DNA of 64,000 bases from Limonium bicolor (lineage: Eukaryota; Streptophyta; Magnoliopsida; Caryophyllales; Plumbaginaceae): positions 116,235,793 to 116,299,792 of the forward strand of contig CM041776.1 in NCBI GenBank assembly GCA_023374045.1, read 5' to 3'. This document shows, piece after piece, positions 1 through 10,801 of this stretch (position 1 is the first letter of the stretch; every line of letters starts with the position of its first letter). A program made the translations under genes and the position numbers. The notes beneath the pieces were generated by a model. It ran no database searches. It was not told the origin of the DNA and saw nothing but the letters and a program-made list of their open reading frames with translations.

Positions 1-144
1 TGGAGGTGGTGCACCCACACCAGGCTGATAGCCCATGTGCCCTAATGCGGCAGCCACGATCTCGGCGATCGTCTGCCCACCCGGTATCCCTGAAGCATCG
101 TCGCCCTGGCCACGACCTCGGCCTCCTCTAGGACGTCCTGCCAT
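1..144 (-). CDS. Ty3/gypsy gag, N-terminal piece (runs off the left edge)
   Basis: Reading leftward from an ATG at 144 gives 48 residues starting MAGRPRGGRGRGQGDD and continuing into TIAEIVAAALGHM. The Arg/Gly-rich start followed by a TIxEIVAA helix matches the gag start of the better preserved element at 52905 (MSGRGRGRPRGE, then TITEIVAATVAQM), so this is a gag N-terminus of a related chromovirus-like element. Gag forms the particle that packages the element RNA. It lies 220 bases inside a primer-binding site and LTR in the matching orientation. No stop is visible in these 48 codons; the rest is outside the window. Confidence 0.75.
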   Translation of the reverse strand, partial: MAGRPRGGRGRGQGDDASGIPGGQTIAEIVAAALGHMGYQPGVGAPPP

Positions 145-347
145 CTGAACAAGCATAACTCATATTAGATTCGTATCCACCATAGTTTCGGTTAACGAAT
201 TTATAACGTCTGTAGACGGTAAAGACGATCCACACTTATTAGTGGTTATCTCACTCTACTCACACTAACAGCTCACACCCTTAACCCATCACTTATTCCT
301 TAACTTATATCCTAACTCGGTGGTTTCTTATGTCCGGTATTTCTTGA

Positions 348-379
348 TCAGAGCGTAACTACGCTCTGATACCACTTTT
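348..379 (-). promoter_or_regulatory. Primer-binding site (initiator tRNA-Met) overlapped by a palindrome
   Basis: On the minus strand TGGTATCAGAGC (374-363) is the standard plant initiator-Met primer site, five bases inside the LTR end at 380. Positions 348-369 form a perfect 22-base palindrome (arms TCAGAGCGTA / TACGCTCTGA) that includes seven bases of the primer site. Positions 145-347 are untranslated leader with no other feature that I can see. Confidence 0.75.
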
Positions 380-1380
380 TGTAACACCCCGTCCAAAGCC
401 AATCGTGGTTATTGCAAAACTTAACACTTAATCGAATTCGTCGCAGGGGAAATAACAAACACCTGGACCTTGCCACGGTCTGATCGTTAGAACATACCGG
501 CCTTATAATATTACAACACTTATCCAAAATGAACAACCGACCAATCACCACCAACCAAAATACCACCAACCAACCGAGTATAAGTACTAAGTCATAAACA
601 CAACCTTACATCAGTTTCAATATAAACAGACGGAAGCACAAGCACAATCCGTACTAAAAATAAACAACCCATCCTAAGACTAACCGCTCCTACTCTCATG
701 GTGCGTCTTCATGGGCCTCTTACCTGCAAGTGTAAAAACAGCCCCCAAAGGGCGTCAGCACGAATGCTGGTACTCCCTCTCAAGGCCCCCAAGCTAACTG
801 GGCTACAACGACTAATTGTCGATAGCATGGAAATTGATTACATACACAAGCATGATATGAAGTGCAATAACAACAATCCACAGATGAACATACTTAGTTC
901 ACAAACAATGAACGGCACAAGCGTTCCCTTATCAAGTGGGTTAGTAACCCCCTCCTTTGTCCTGAATTCCTTAACCTCAGTTTCTTATCTTACCTTAATC
1001 TTAACCTCAACTTTTCTCAGTATACAAACCGTTCCTGGAAGGGAATGGTTGTAGCTTAATTTCAAACCTGGGATTTAGGTGATCCCACCGCACCATCTTA
1101 ATGCCACCTACCCTGGACGGGAGTCCAGCGTAGCTGAGCCGGCAACCGGCCCTAGGCTACAAGTCCGAAGACAAGTCCTTAAGCGGAGGGCGGATCTGAT
1201 TCAGATACCGTCCCCCTTTCCTTAGCATGCATGACCGGAGTCAGTCCCGGGTTTCCTCACTCAAGTTCCAGTTAGTAGAAATCTTAAACACCATGTGTTA
1301 GTTAAACCTTAACGGGTATTAACCAACAATCACCAATACTTAACTCTTATTCTTAACTCAGTAAGTACTAACAATCACCA
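380..1380 (-). mobile_element. Gypsy LTR, 5' copy, truncated
   Basis: The plus strand begins TGTAACACCCC directly after the primer site, which is the 3' end of a minus-strand 5' LTR. Positions 571-1375 align with 20970-21790 (same order, including the block around 1045-1260 with the phrase ccggagtcagtcccggg). At about 1375-1383 the similarity stops and sequence of a different LTR family begins, so the upstream part of this LTR is missing. The open frame at 698-1054 is LTR sequence, not a gene. Confidence 0.7.
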
Positions 1381-1982
1381 TGTGGCGGAATTTCAAATTT
1401 TTCAAATTTTATGGTTTTTACCAATACATGTCCAGGCCCACAGACACCCTGTCTGTGGCCTCGAACTTTTCAAGTTTACGTTTTTATTTTAATTCCGTTT
1501 TCCTAATCATGTAGTTCAACTAGGGTCCGTGGTCTCGGACATTAGGTCCATGGCCACGGACGGAATCAGAATTTGACCTAATTCTGCGTCCGAAACCCTA
1601 GTTTAGGTAATTTCAATTTTGACTTTTATTTTCTGTCAAAAATGTTAAAAAAATCAGTAGTTTGCGCACTTAGTTTAAAACGACTCGTAATAAGTCGTAA
1701 TAAAAGTAAGTAGAGGAAAAACGACTTCTAGGGGTAATGAAAGTATTTGAACCCTAATTAAGTCGAATATCAAGCCCCCGAACCCGAACTCTCCTTTCCT
1801 AATTTGATCTTGGTTAAAATTAGGTGGCGACTTATAATAGGTTCCAGTGAGCTAATTCCGGATTTAATAATTAGTGTTATATGATATAGTTATTAATCTT
1901 TGGTTATAAGTGGACCTAGAACCCGATCAGATCCTAATCTATCTAATCAACATAGGATAGGGTTTCAGAATCGAGGCTCACA
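1381..1982 (+). mobile_element. Second LTR family (B), 5' LTR, only its 3' third
   Basis: This stretch is the reverse complement of 24865-25480, the end of a complete solo LTR, including the segment with gagttcgggttcgggggctt and the GTCC...GGAC hairpins at 1428-1560. It ends ...GGCTCACA at 1982, immediately before a primer site. The first two thirds of the LTR are absent at the 1380 junction. Confidence 0.75.
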
Positions 1983-1985
1983 GAA

Positions 1986-2003
1986 TGGCGACTCTGCTGG
2001 GGA
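1986..2003 (+). promoter_or_regulatory. Primer-binding site of family B element
   Basis: TGGCGACTCTGCTGGGGA follows the LTR end by three bases. It begins TGG, as tRNA 3'-end complements do. This form is the one I associate with Tat/Ogre-type gypsy elements (a tRNA-Arg primer in Ogre, from memory). The tRNA match was not computed. Confidence 0.6.
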
Positions 2004-3224
2004 CAAATACTTAATTTTAACTTGTTTAATTTTACGAATGAGGGCTTAAGTCAAAAAATTGTTTATTTATGGCTTTACTACTTTGTTTGTTTACTTTCGT
2101 GTGCACTTTAATTTTTTGCACCTTTGCATCATATGAGAGCGAGGGTCCACGTAAACCGATTTTACCCCGGGACCCGTTTGAGGGTCCCCTATCAGGGACT
2201 CACACCTTTTAGGTGATGTTAATAAGTGGGGGAAAAGAGGAGGGTGTCGTCTAACCACACCCCCATAATACCTGGGCTTTAGCCCCAAGCATTTTCTTGG
2301 CAGTTCCCTTACCTAGCCTTGTTTGGTCATTCAAAGACCTGACCGTAGACGCACACCTTCAGGTGATGTGGAAAATGGGGAAGCCCAAAGAGAATAGCGT
2401 GCAAGCCCTTTTCCTTTGTGGTAACCTGGGCCCATGCCCCAAGCTCCTCTCCGGATCGATCCATACCCGGTTTGATTTAAGCGTCTAGTGAGGACATGTT
2501 GAACTTGTGTGGGCCTTACTTTCTTGTATGATCAGCCCACTACCAAGCTTAGAAATTGATAGGATCTTTCCTACATTCACTTAGCCCAACCCGAATTCGC
2601 GGCTTTATTATTTGCAGCCCAAAGGCTCTATTTGGTTTAACATGTGACTTAAGTAGGATTCGGCCCAAAAGTTTAAACTTAGGTGGTTTCTTTTACAGCC
2701 CAATTTGGTTTATCCATTTAGTTCTAGGCCCATTAAAAACCACCTAAAAGTAATCCATGAGATATGTAGACCAATCAAGCCTTCTACTGAAATTCTTCTT
2801 ACCCAAGGCCAATTCCAGTATAAAAGAACTCTTCACTTGGGCTTTAGCCCAAAATCCTAGATCTAGGCATCATCTTTCAGGTTTAATCAATACTACTCAT
2901 TCAGGTTTCGGTCCAAATTCCAATCTAGGGTTTTGTTCAGCAATCATTCCGGCCCAAATACCACACTCATGACTCATTCTATTTAGGGCCCATAGACCAA
3001 TTCATAGTTTCGGTCCACGAACTTCTCTCCCAATCTAAATTTCGGCCCATACCTTAAAACATTTGAATTCAAGATAGTTTGCAAAACTCATCCACTTCAA
3101 TTTCTGGCTCAAAGGCCTAACGAGAATTTCCAATGAATCTTAGACTTCAAAGTTTCTTTCTCAGCCCGGTGGCCCATATCTCTTACTTCTAGCTCAAACA
3201 CTTTTTAGCCGAAGCACCACCTTC

Positions 3225-3545
3225 TTAAAAAATTCCGGCCCAAGTGCCACATCCTCAAATACATTTTGGCCCAAGCGCCACATTTTCAAACACTTTCTAG
3301 CCCAAGTGTCGAATTCTCTCAACATTCCGGCCCAAGCGTCACAACTTCACAACATTCCGGCCCTAGTGCTGCATTCTCATAACATTTCGGCCCAAGTGCC
3401 AACCCACTTATGAATTGTTCTGGCTTGTGCGCCTCACTTTCAATTCATCCAGGCCCAACTACCAATCCACATTCATGAAACCATTTCAACCCACGCACCT
3501 CACATTCAGGCCCAAGTGCGTCATGCGTCATCCATTGGCATTCCT
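3225..3545 (+). repeat. Degenerate 'cggcccaagygccac' tandem repeat
   Basis: Units of about 33-40 bases built on 'ttccggcccaagtgccacat' recur at least eight times, with drift of the spacer. 'ggccca' phrases are already scattered from 2620 onward. The open frames here follow from the repeat and are not genes. Confidence 0.7.
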
Positions 3546-5832
3546 AGTTCACCATTTTGTAGAGCCTAATAAGAGTTCAAGAAGAAGACAATCACAGTCA
3601 TCTTAGCAACATCCCGGCGGTCAAGAGCTCGCCGACGTCAGACGGTTCAGCAAGGTTCAAATTCAATAAAAAGTTTAGGGTTCCCATGCATTCTACTACA
3701 TAACCTGCACTCATCTTTCAAATGCATCACTCATAGTTTTCAAAGAATGATTGTTTTCAAATCACTAATAAAAAGCATCAATTTTTTTAAATCATCAGCT
3801 TTCTCATGTTACAAATAAATGACTTTCTCAAATCTAGAGGGTAAAAAAAGATTTTGCTTCACACAAGTTTCTTTTGAGAAGATGGTTCGTGATATAATCT
3901 TTTCCCGACAATGGAATGCAAAGACTTGTATTTTGATTCCAAAAATTTGAATATGCCTTGCCAAACCCCACAGCTTTTCCTGAGACATCCAAACAACCCA
4001 AAAAGCGGTTTCAAATCCACATCTTTTTAATTGTTGTCAAAAACCCCAAATCAATACTAGGGGCAACCTGAATTTAGGTTTGTCATCTTTCATCTTTCCT
4101 TTAAATGTATGAACAAGTCTCTGAGTGAAAAATTCACAAGAGTGCCTTGAGCGGTAAAACCAAGAGTGAAATAGCGTGTCATTTTTACACGACTCCGGTG
4201 AGACCACATTCAAAGGTGAGGTAAACGGCATAACTCCAACTGAAGGAGATACTTTGTAAATTTACACTTAGACCTGTGAAAAGTAACAAAGAACGGATAC
4301 ACAACTATCAGGAATGACGAAGCACCTAGGTATAGCACCACATGGCCAAAAGCTTGTGAACCCTATCATTAAGCCCTAGGCACCCCCGCTGAGCCTTTCA
4401 TATATCCCATTTCAATATTATGAACTCCACAAAATCACCCAGACAATGGTGAATTACCGACCCGGTGACCAAAGGAAGCGAGGAGCCCGACTCTCAGATA
4501 ACAATCTAATCAATCCAAAGAAGCGATGCCGCTATCAGCATGACGAAGTGATCCGCAAATGGTCCCAAAGTGGCACAGGATCCAGAGACCTCACATCAAA
4601 ACAGCTCTCAAAACTCAAAACCGGGAAACACAAGAACCTCGAAGGCAAAGTCAAGAAAGTATAAAACAAAAAGGGCAAACCCAAAGTGCCTCGAAGAAAT
4701 CCAAAAGATGAAAAGAGAAATGGTGTAAAGGACAACTTCAAAAGTGTAGGTCCAGAAGCTTGAAAACAATGTCAACATGATGCAGCTAGGCGACTTCAAG
4801 ACAAGGAAGATGAATCTGAGAGAAGACGCAAGTTACAGCTTTGGTCACCCATTTAAGCTCCACATACCTCAAATATCCCTCCATGATCCCGTCGTCTTTC
4901 ATCACACCTTATGGCCACGTTATAAGCTTTAAAGAATTCCTACTTGATAGTTGTGTATCTAATCACGTGAAAGTAACAGATCGAATACGTAAATCCACCA
5001 AATGTCAAATTCAATGGTCTATAAGTTGTGACCGTGAGCAGGATACAAGTACAAACATCAAACACGCTGAGTGTAGGTTAAGAGGCACCACATCAAAACA
5101 TAAGCCTTGACCTTATGAGGATGGGACTTGTTCGCACGTTTAATCAAAGAAAATACTAGGGATCAATTGCCATGAAATCTAGCTCAGATTGTCCTAAGGA
5201 TAAAATACTGGGGGCAATTGTTGGTTCCAACAATTGCCATGTCAACACCAATTGAAACTTAAAGCTTGAGCATCACCATCCCACCACAGGCACACTTAAG
5301 CCCTTACCACCACACACACACACTCAAGCCCGTTATTGGCCTTACTTCCACAAAAACATCAGGCCCGTCATAACCCTGACCACCATCCAAAATCACAACC
5401 CAATCACAGGTCTATCACAAATCCTGAACACCGGCAAAAACCTTTAGCATCACAACAAACACCACACACTTCCACCAACGGCATGTTCATTTTCTAAGAA
5501 ACAAATTGCAGATATAAAATGTCTAGTCAGGAAATGATCATTTCACTTTCCTTTTTCAGCAGAGTTTTTCTCAAGCATTGCCATGTTTGGAACATTTTTC
5601 CACAGTTCCTTGTTTTAGGCAAGCTTCCAACAAACACATTAGTTGTATTTTACAACTTTTGCATAGCACCTCAACATTGCCAAGTTTGGCACCTTTTCCA
5701 ATAGTTTCCTGTTTTGAACTAGTATCTTTCACATATTTTGAATGCATACATCATATCATCATTGCCATGTTTGGCACTCCAGTAATCTGTTTTCATCATT
5801 TGCACGAGACCATTATCTTTCAAACTCATTTT

Positions 5833-6150
5833 TAGTTCGAGACCAAAAGTCAGTGCGAGACCCTGCATTTTCGTTATTTAGTCAGAGACCTAGCATCTTC
5901 ATTCAGTGCAAGACATAGAATCAGCGCGAGATCCAGCTTTTTCTTCATCCGTTTAGTACGAGACTTCAGTGCGAGACCTACCATCTTCATCAGTGCGAGA
6001 CCAAACATTTTCTTCAATGCGAGACCATGCATCTTCTTTAGTGCGAGACCCATCATCTTCATCAGTGCGAGACCGAGCGTCAACATCTAGTGTGAAACCA
6101 GTACGAGACCTAGTATCATCTTCAGTGCGAGACAAGTACGAGACAGAGTG
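5833..6150 (+). repeat. 'agtgcgagacc' tandem repeat
   Basis: About a dozen units of 18-36 bases, each with GTGCGAGACC plus a 'catcttcat' spacer. Unit lengths are largely multiples of three, so frames stay open on both strands and mimic Ser/Arg/Asp-rich proteins (5969-6220 plus, 5874-6177 minus). I treat these as repeat artefacts. Confidence 0.8.
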
Positions 6151-6159
6151 TGATCTAAG

Positions 6160-6310
6160 TTGGCGGGGCAGAGGCAATAAGTCCCCTTATTCATGTCAAC
6201 TTTTTGGGAGAAACAACTAGTGGGCAGTGGCAATAAGTCCCCTTGGTAATCTAGAAGTTATCCCAGCACCCCAGTTGGTGGGCAGAGGCAATAAGTCCCT
6301 ATAGTATACC
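6160..6310 (+). repeat. Triplicated 'gggcagaggcaataagtcccc'
   Basis: Three spaced copies at about 6161, 6220 and 6280 of a 24-base phrase around GGCAATAAGTCCC. Confidence 0.7.
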
Positions 6311-6424
6311 AACCAGGAGCATTGGAACGGGTTTTGGTCCCCAGAAGCATCCAAGTATCATCAGCTTATTATATCATCTTCTTCTGCATGACATCTACAT
6401 TTGCATTACAGGTTCCCGACACCT

Positions 6425-6770
6425 TAGAATGTTCAGCATACTTTATTTCACTTTAGGTAGTCAACGTCTTTGAATAGCTTGACATCATTTCATTCGTTAT
6501 AGGTAGTCAACGCCTTAGAGTAGCTTGACATCATTTCATTCATTATAGGTAGTCAACTCCTTAGAAAAGCTTGACATCATCTCATTCATTATAGGTAGTC
6601 AACGTCTTAGAATAGCTTGACATCATATCATCCTTATAGGTAGTCCGCGCCTTAGAATAGTCCGAAATTAATTTATTTTTACCTTTAGGTGGTCGACACC
6701 TTAGAATCGCTCTACATCCTTCCACTTTACTCATAAGTAGTCAGCGCCTTAGAACAGCTCGACACAATTT
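6425..6770 (+). repeat. ~60-bp tandem repeat in the retroelement interior
   Basis: Six units of about 60 bases containing 'taggtagtcaacgccttagaatagcttgacatc'. The first four are close copies and the last two diverge (gtcgacacc, gtcagcgcc). Just upstream of the polypurine tract. Confidence 0.8.
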
Positions 6771-6870
6771 GTTGGATTTCAACTGCATGCAAGGTCTTTT
6801 AAGATCCAAAATATCGGGGTATCACTAAAGCATCAACTAGCCTATTTATTTCCATTACAAAGTCTAGTCG

Positions 6871-6883
6871 ATGGGGGGCAATC
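6871..6883 (+). promoter_or_regulatory. Polypurine tract, family B
   Basis: ATGGGGGGCAATC directly before the LTR start TGTTTAACCC at 6884; it primes plus-strand synthesis in LTR elements. Confidence 0.65.
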
Positions 6884-7927
6884 TGTTTAACCCAAAATTT
6901 TAACGCCCCCCAAAACAGAGTCTTTACTAATAGGCTAGTTTGGTCAAGTAGCGAGGGTTCCCAGTTCGATCGGCTCATTTCAAAGTACTAGGGACAACTT
7001 AGTCATCTACAAGGGCATTTTCATAATTTTTCAAGGCTCCTAAGCCCCCTATGAGCTTTCTCTCTCCTCCAAAGAAGGGTCAAATCAATTCAAAATGCTT
7101 TGAAATTTTAACCCATGATAGAGGATGACAATGTGGGCATAATGGCGTTGGAATTTAGATTTTTTGAACTTCCAATAATTTTCTCACAATTTCTGATTGA
7201 ATTTGACGAGAAATTGAATTTAAAAATATCCCAATATCCAAAAACTTCTATTACACTTTAGCAACATCAGAAATACCATCCCTTACCCATGTTTAAAATT
7301 TCATAGTCAAATTCCTTTTGGAAGCCCTTGAGCTAAAGCGTCGGTAAATCTCGGTTTTTACCGGATTTTTCTATCTTTAAGGAAGCCTATATAAGGAACC
7401 TTATCCCTTGATCAAATCAAAACTCCAAGAACCCTAGACTATCAAAGAAGCCAGCCATCTCATTCTCTCCATGTTTTGAACTCCCGAGTCACAATCAAAC
7501 ACCGAAATCTCACCAAAATCAACACCAAAACACATTCTTTAACTCCCATCACATCCACGATCATCAAATCACCATCAAACCACCACCAAAACATGAAGAA
7601 CACCACCAATTCTCAAAAGTCAGAAGCCAGGTTTGAACTCAATCCAGAACCGAGACCAACGGAACACCAAAAGAATCCCGACGTGAAGAGTCTCGTTGTT
7701 CCAGAAGCCGAAACAGGTTATAATCACACTTTTCTGAAACCTTACGACTTTATTAGTCTTCTGTAAAACTTTGGGTTCAAACCAACCCATTTTGCCTTCT
7801 GTATAGCTAATTGCTTTTGTTTCCGGCTTGTTACTTGTTTGTTAAGTTTCATGCATAATTCAACTTCAACCTGAAAATTTTCAATTACTAACGTCGTTTA
7901 CCTTTCAGGCTACACGTACATAAATTT
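6884..7927 (+). mobile_element. Family B 3' LTR, first part, cut by CACTA insertion
   Basis: Starts TGTTTAACCCAAAATTTTAACG and follows the reverse complement of 26649-25590 through a TATA-like 'cctatataagg' (7387) and the phrase 'tttcaggctacac' at 7904. It stops at 7927, where a CACTA terminus begins. The remaining LTR third expected downstream does not appear in the window. The 96-residue open frame at 7476-7766 lies in the LTR and has no recognisable domain. Confidence 0.75.
7380..7440 (+). promoter_or_regulatory. Probable LTR promoter (TATA box) of family B
   Basis: 'ctatataagg' at 7388 is conserved in the solo copy ('cctatataga' antisense, about 26134-26143), about 50 bases before an 'aaccctagac' segment. 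Position within the LTR fits the U3/R boundary. Inferred. Confidence 0.45.
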
Positions 7928-8625
7928 CACTAGTGGAAAAAATGCTTTATACCATGGCTAAAAAGGGGTCTTATAACACGGCTAATCACCGTGTTATATG
8001 CGAGCGTCGTATATATTTTATACTTTTTAACACGGCTCATACCGTGTTATAAAGTGAGTATATGACACAGCCTGTTATAAATCGTCTTTTGCGCGCCAAA
8101 TGTAAGGTTTTATAACACGACTAGGTCTGAGCCGTGTTATATAATTAGGTTTTATAACACGGCTATGATGGTAACCGTGTTATAAAGTTCCTTGATCCGG
8201 CCAAAAAAATCGTTTTATAATACGGTTAAAATTTAGCTGTGGTATAAGGTCTTGTTATATATCACGGCTTTCCCTTAGCCGTGGTATAAAAGCATGTTAT
8301 ATAACACGGCTACTGCGTTTGCCGTGTTATAAAGATCCTTGATCCTGCCAAAAAAGCGTTTTATAACACGGTTAAAATTTAGCCGTGGTATAAGGTCTTG
8401 TTATATATCACGGCTTTCCCTTCGCCGTGGTATAAAAGCATGTTATATAACACGGCTACTGCGTTAGCCGTGTATAAAGATCCTTGATCTCGCCAAAAAA
8501 AGTGTTTTATAACACGGTTAAAATTTAGCCGTGGTATAAAACCCTTCTATTACGTGCTTTATAACACGCTTAATGATGAGCCGTGTTATAAAGGTACAAT
8601 TTTTTTTTTTAATAATTTTTCCGTT
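7928..8625. repeat. CACTA terminal inverted repeat and subterminal 'ttataacacggct' repeats
   Basis: After the CACTA terminus, at least 20 copies of TTATAACACGGC/GCCGTGTTATAA in both orientations fill about 650 bases. Paired copies form hairpins of roughly 40-60 bases. Subterminal repeats of this kind are where CACTA transposition proteins bind. Two ~125-bp blocks (about 8190-8310 and 8340-8465) are near duplicates. Confidence 0.85.
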
Positions 8626-8872
8626 TTTGCTTTTGTTCCACACATTTGACAGATCACAACCTGTATAACATTCACTTAAGACATCCCAATATCGTATCAC
8701 AACAACTATACCATCTATAGAGGTCATATACCTTATAATTCTCAAACAAAATGCACATTTACAAAAAGTATATTCAAATGTCATCAACACCTCATTCCAA
8801 TATCAACACCTCAACAAGCTTCACTTATATATACTATTCCAAAGATTATACAATTCCTAATGTCTAGTATTC

Positions 8873-9006
8873 ACTTACAAAATCTAGTTGTTTCTTGATA
8901 TAGGTATGTGGTTGGTTGTCAAAATATTGATACACCTACAGAAAAGAAACAAAAGTTGTTAGAATATGAGAGACTTTATTAAATGCTAACAACTTGAAAG
9001 ATACAA
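8873..9006 (-). repeat. Second copy of the peptidase 3' exon
   Basis: Positions 8873-9006 and 9441-9575 are near-identical (about 134 bases), covering the HQYFDNQ exon plus its upstream intron. The duplication spans about 568 bases, so the tail of the C48 gene exists twice. Confidence 0.75.
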
Positions 9007-9405
9007 GATTCACAATCCATTCAAGAAGTAACATATCTCATCATATTACAAAGCAAAGCCTTTCCAGACAATATGTCAACAAGGCCTTGACATTTCAAAA
9101 ATAAAGACAATTTGCCTTATCAATTCTACACAAACAGATGCTGGCACATCATTATAATTCTCAACTAATGTAATAGATTCAAAAGAAAGGCCGGGCCTCG
9201 CGCGCTGGTTCTTTACCAATATGATTGATCTGAGATAACATATGTTTTTAAATGCCGGAGCTAATTAGTGGAAGGTTCAGTGAGACCGGGAGTACATAAC
9301 AAAGAAAGAGACTGAAAAGAAAGAGAATAACTAACAGAATACACAACAGAGAAAATGGGATAGCGTTAACTGTATCACGAAACCATACCTGAGGATACAA
9401 TTCCT

Positions 9406-10634
9406 ACAAGTACGGAAGTAAAAATGATCCCAAGTCTTCTCTTACAAAATCTAGTTGTTTCTTAGTGTAAGTACGTGTTTGGTTGTCAAAATATTGATGC
9501 ACCTACAGAAAAGAAACAAAATTATTGTTAGAATATGAGTCACTTTATTAAATGCTAACTTGAATGATACAATACATACCGCTTTGGCGTCTGCAAACTG
9601 CGCAATGTTAGAACAAAAAACTTGCATAAACTTCAACATGTATTAACCACATGTGTTGTAGTCTGACTGCGTAGGAACCTATTAAATTAAAAGGACACAT
9701 TTCATATAATTGTAGATAAGTGCTAATAAAAATAACATGTAGTGCATATAGTTGAAAAATTAAGAGACACTTACCGGTATAAGAAGCACTTCCCAATTGT
9801 GAGGTGGAATAGGCACCATATCATTTGAAAGCTGAGCATTAATAAAGGAGCTGCAGACAATTTTTTATTTATTAATAACAGTATATATATATAGATAGAT
9901 AAAAGATTTAAAGGATAACCAATCAAATTTATATTTCGTTACCTCCTGATCATGTGTTGAACCTCAATTTCATGAGATAACTGTCCCATAGGGTCAAGCA
10001 CCAACATACCAGGTTTTTGCATTGTGACAACAAGAAGGATCCAGTGGTTACTAAAATGTAATAAGACGTATTAAAGTTAGCAAAATTAAAATAGATAACT
10101 AATATCTATGTGTGAATATACTTAAAATGACTCACATTTGATGATATGGAATCAACACGAATTTACTCTTTCTCATCATAGCGACATTGAGTGCTCTTTC
10201 CACATAATCCATAAAACACGAGCTATCCCTTTTTGCCTCAGCACAAGAAGTTATTTGCGGGCAAAGAAATTGTACTCCTCTACTAGTCCCCCTCTGAGTT
10301 AGCTTCTGACTCAAGTGCCTTACCAAAATTTTAAAAATAATTAACAATATAAAATGAATGATAAACACAAAGAATAAAAGTTGGAGAACACTTACAATAT
10401 ATATGCTTGCACTAAGGTCAACACGATCCACTTCCACTCCATCATATCTCTAAGTTCTTCAAATCCAATTGATGTGTATTGATCTTCCTTATAATGAAAG
10501 AACGGTCCAGGCAATATCAAAGGGATGTTGATCACAGATGGTGGAAGCAACATAATCTTGTCGTAGATCTTCCTCATGTTAGCACTTAGCTTCTTGTAAG
10601 TGGCCTTCATTAGAAGCGGTCTTCTTCGATCCAT
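9406..10634 (-). pseudogene. Ulp1-like C48 cysteine peptidase carried by the CACTA element
   Basis: Minus-strand exons can be read piecewise. 10634-10393 begins MDRRRPLLMKATYKKL. About 10330-10131 includes SSCFMDYVERALN. About 10065-9950 contains NHWILLVVTMQKPGMLVLDP, then QLSHEIEVQHMIRR. About 9845-9776 ends NWEVLLIP before a GT donor. About 9690-9560 contains QSDYNTCG. A last exon at 9505-9406 contains VHQYFDNQTRTYTKKQLDF. His of NHW (10044-10046), Asp of LDP (9993-9995) and Cys of NTCG (9649-9651) match the catalytic His-Asp-Cys order of Ulp1 peptidases, which cut SUMO-like tails. A TAA directly after NTCG (9643-9645) breaks it. Such peptidases are known in plant CACTA and Mutator elements; their role there is unclear. 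Confidence 0.7.
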
Positions 10635-10801
10635 AGTCGGGTCAACAGCTAACTTAGGTTGTGGTTGAGTAGTACTTTACGCAACCTTATTTACTTTTGC
10701 ATATTCCTTAAAAAGTCAAGTTGAAGAAAAAAAATTAATGACTACAACAAAGCAAAAATATTGCAAAGTGAACTAAGTAAATTACACCTTATTGCGTGAC
10801 T

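Larger units (their letters stand above)
1983..6883 (+). mobile_element. Interior of a non-coding (LARD-like) LTR retrotransposon
   Basis: About 4.9 kb between the primer site and the polypurine tract of family B. No frame gives gag, protease, RT, RNase H or integrase motifs on either strand; the longest open frames (4446-4664, 4841-5110) resemble nothing I know. Much of it is tandem repeat. LTR, primer site and polypurine tract with a large non-coding interior fits a large retrotransposon derivative mobilised by proteins from another element. A second polypurine-like string followed by TG (ctgggggcaattgttgg at 5213) hints that the interior is chimeric. Confidence 0.6.

Noticed and set aside
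5874..6220. Overlapping open frames on both strands with Ser/Arg/Asp or Leu/Lys/Met repeats
   Set aside because: They arise from the GTGCGAGACC tandem repeat, whose units are mostly multiples of three; no codon bias, no domain, both strands open.
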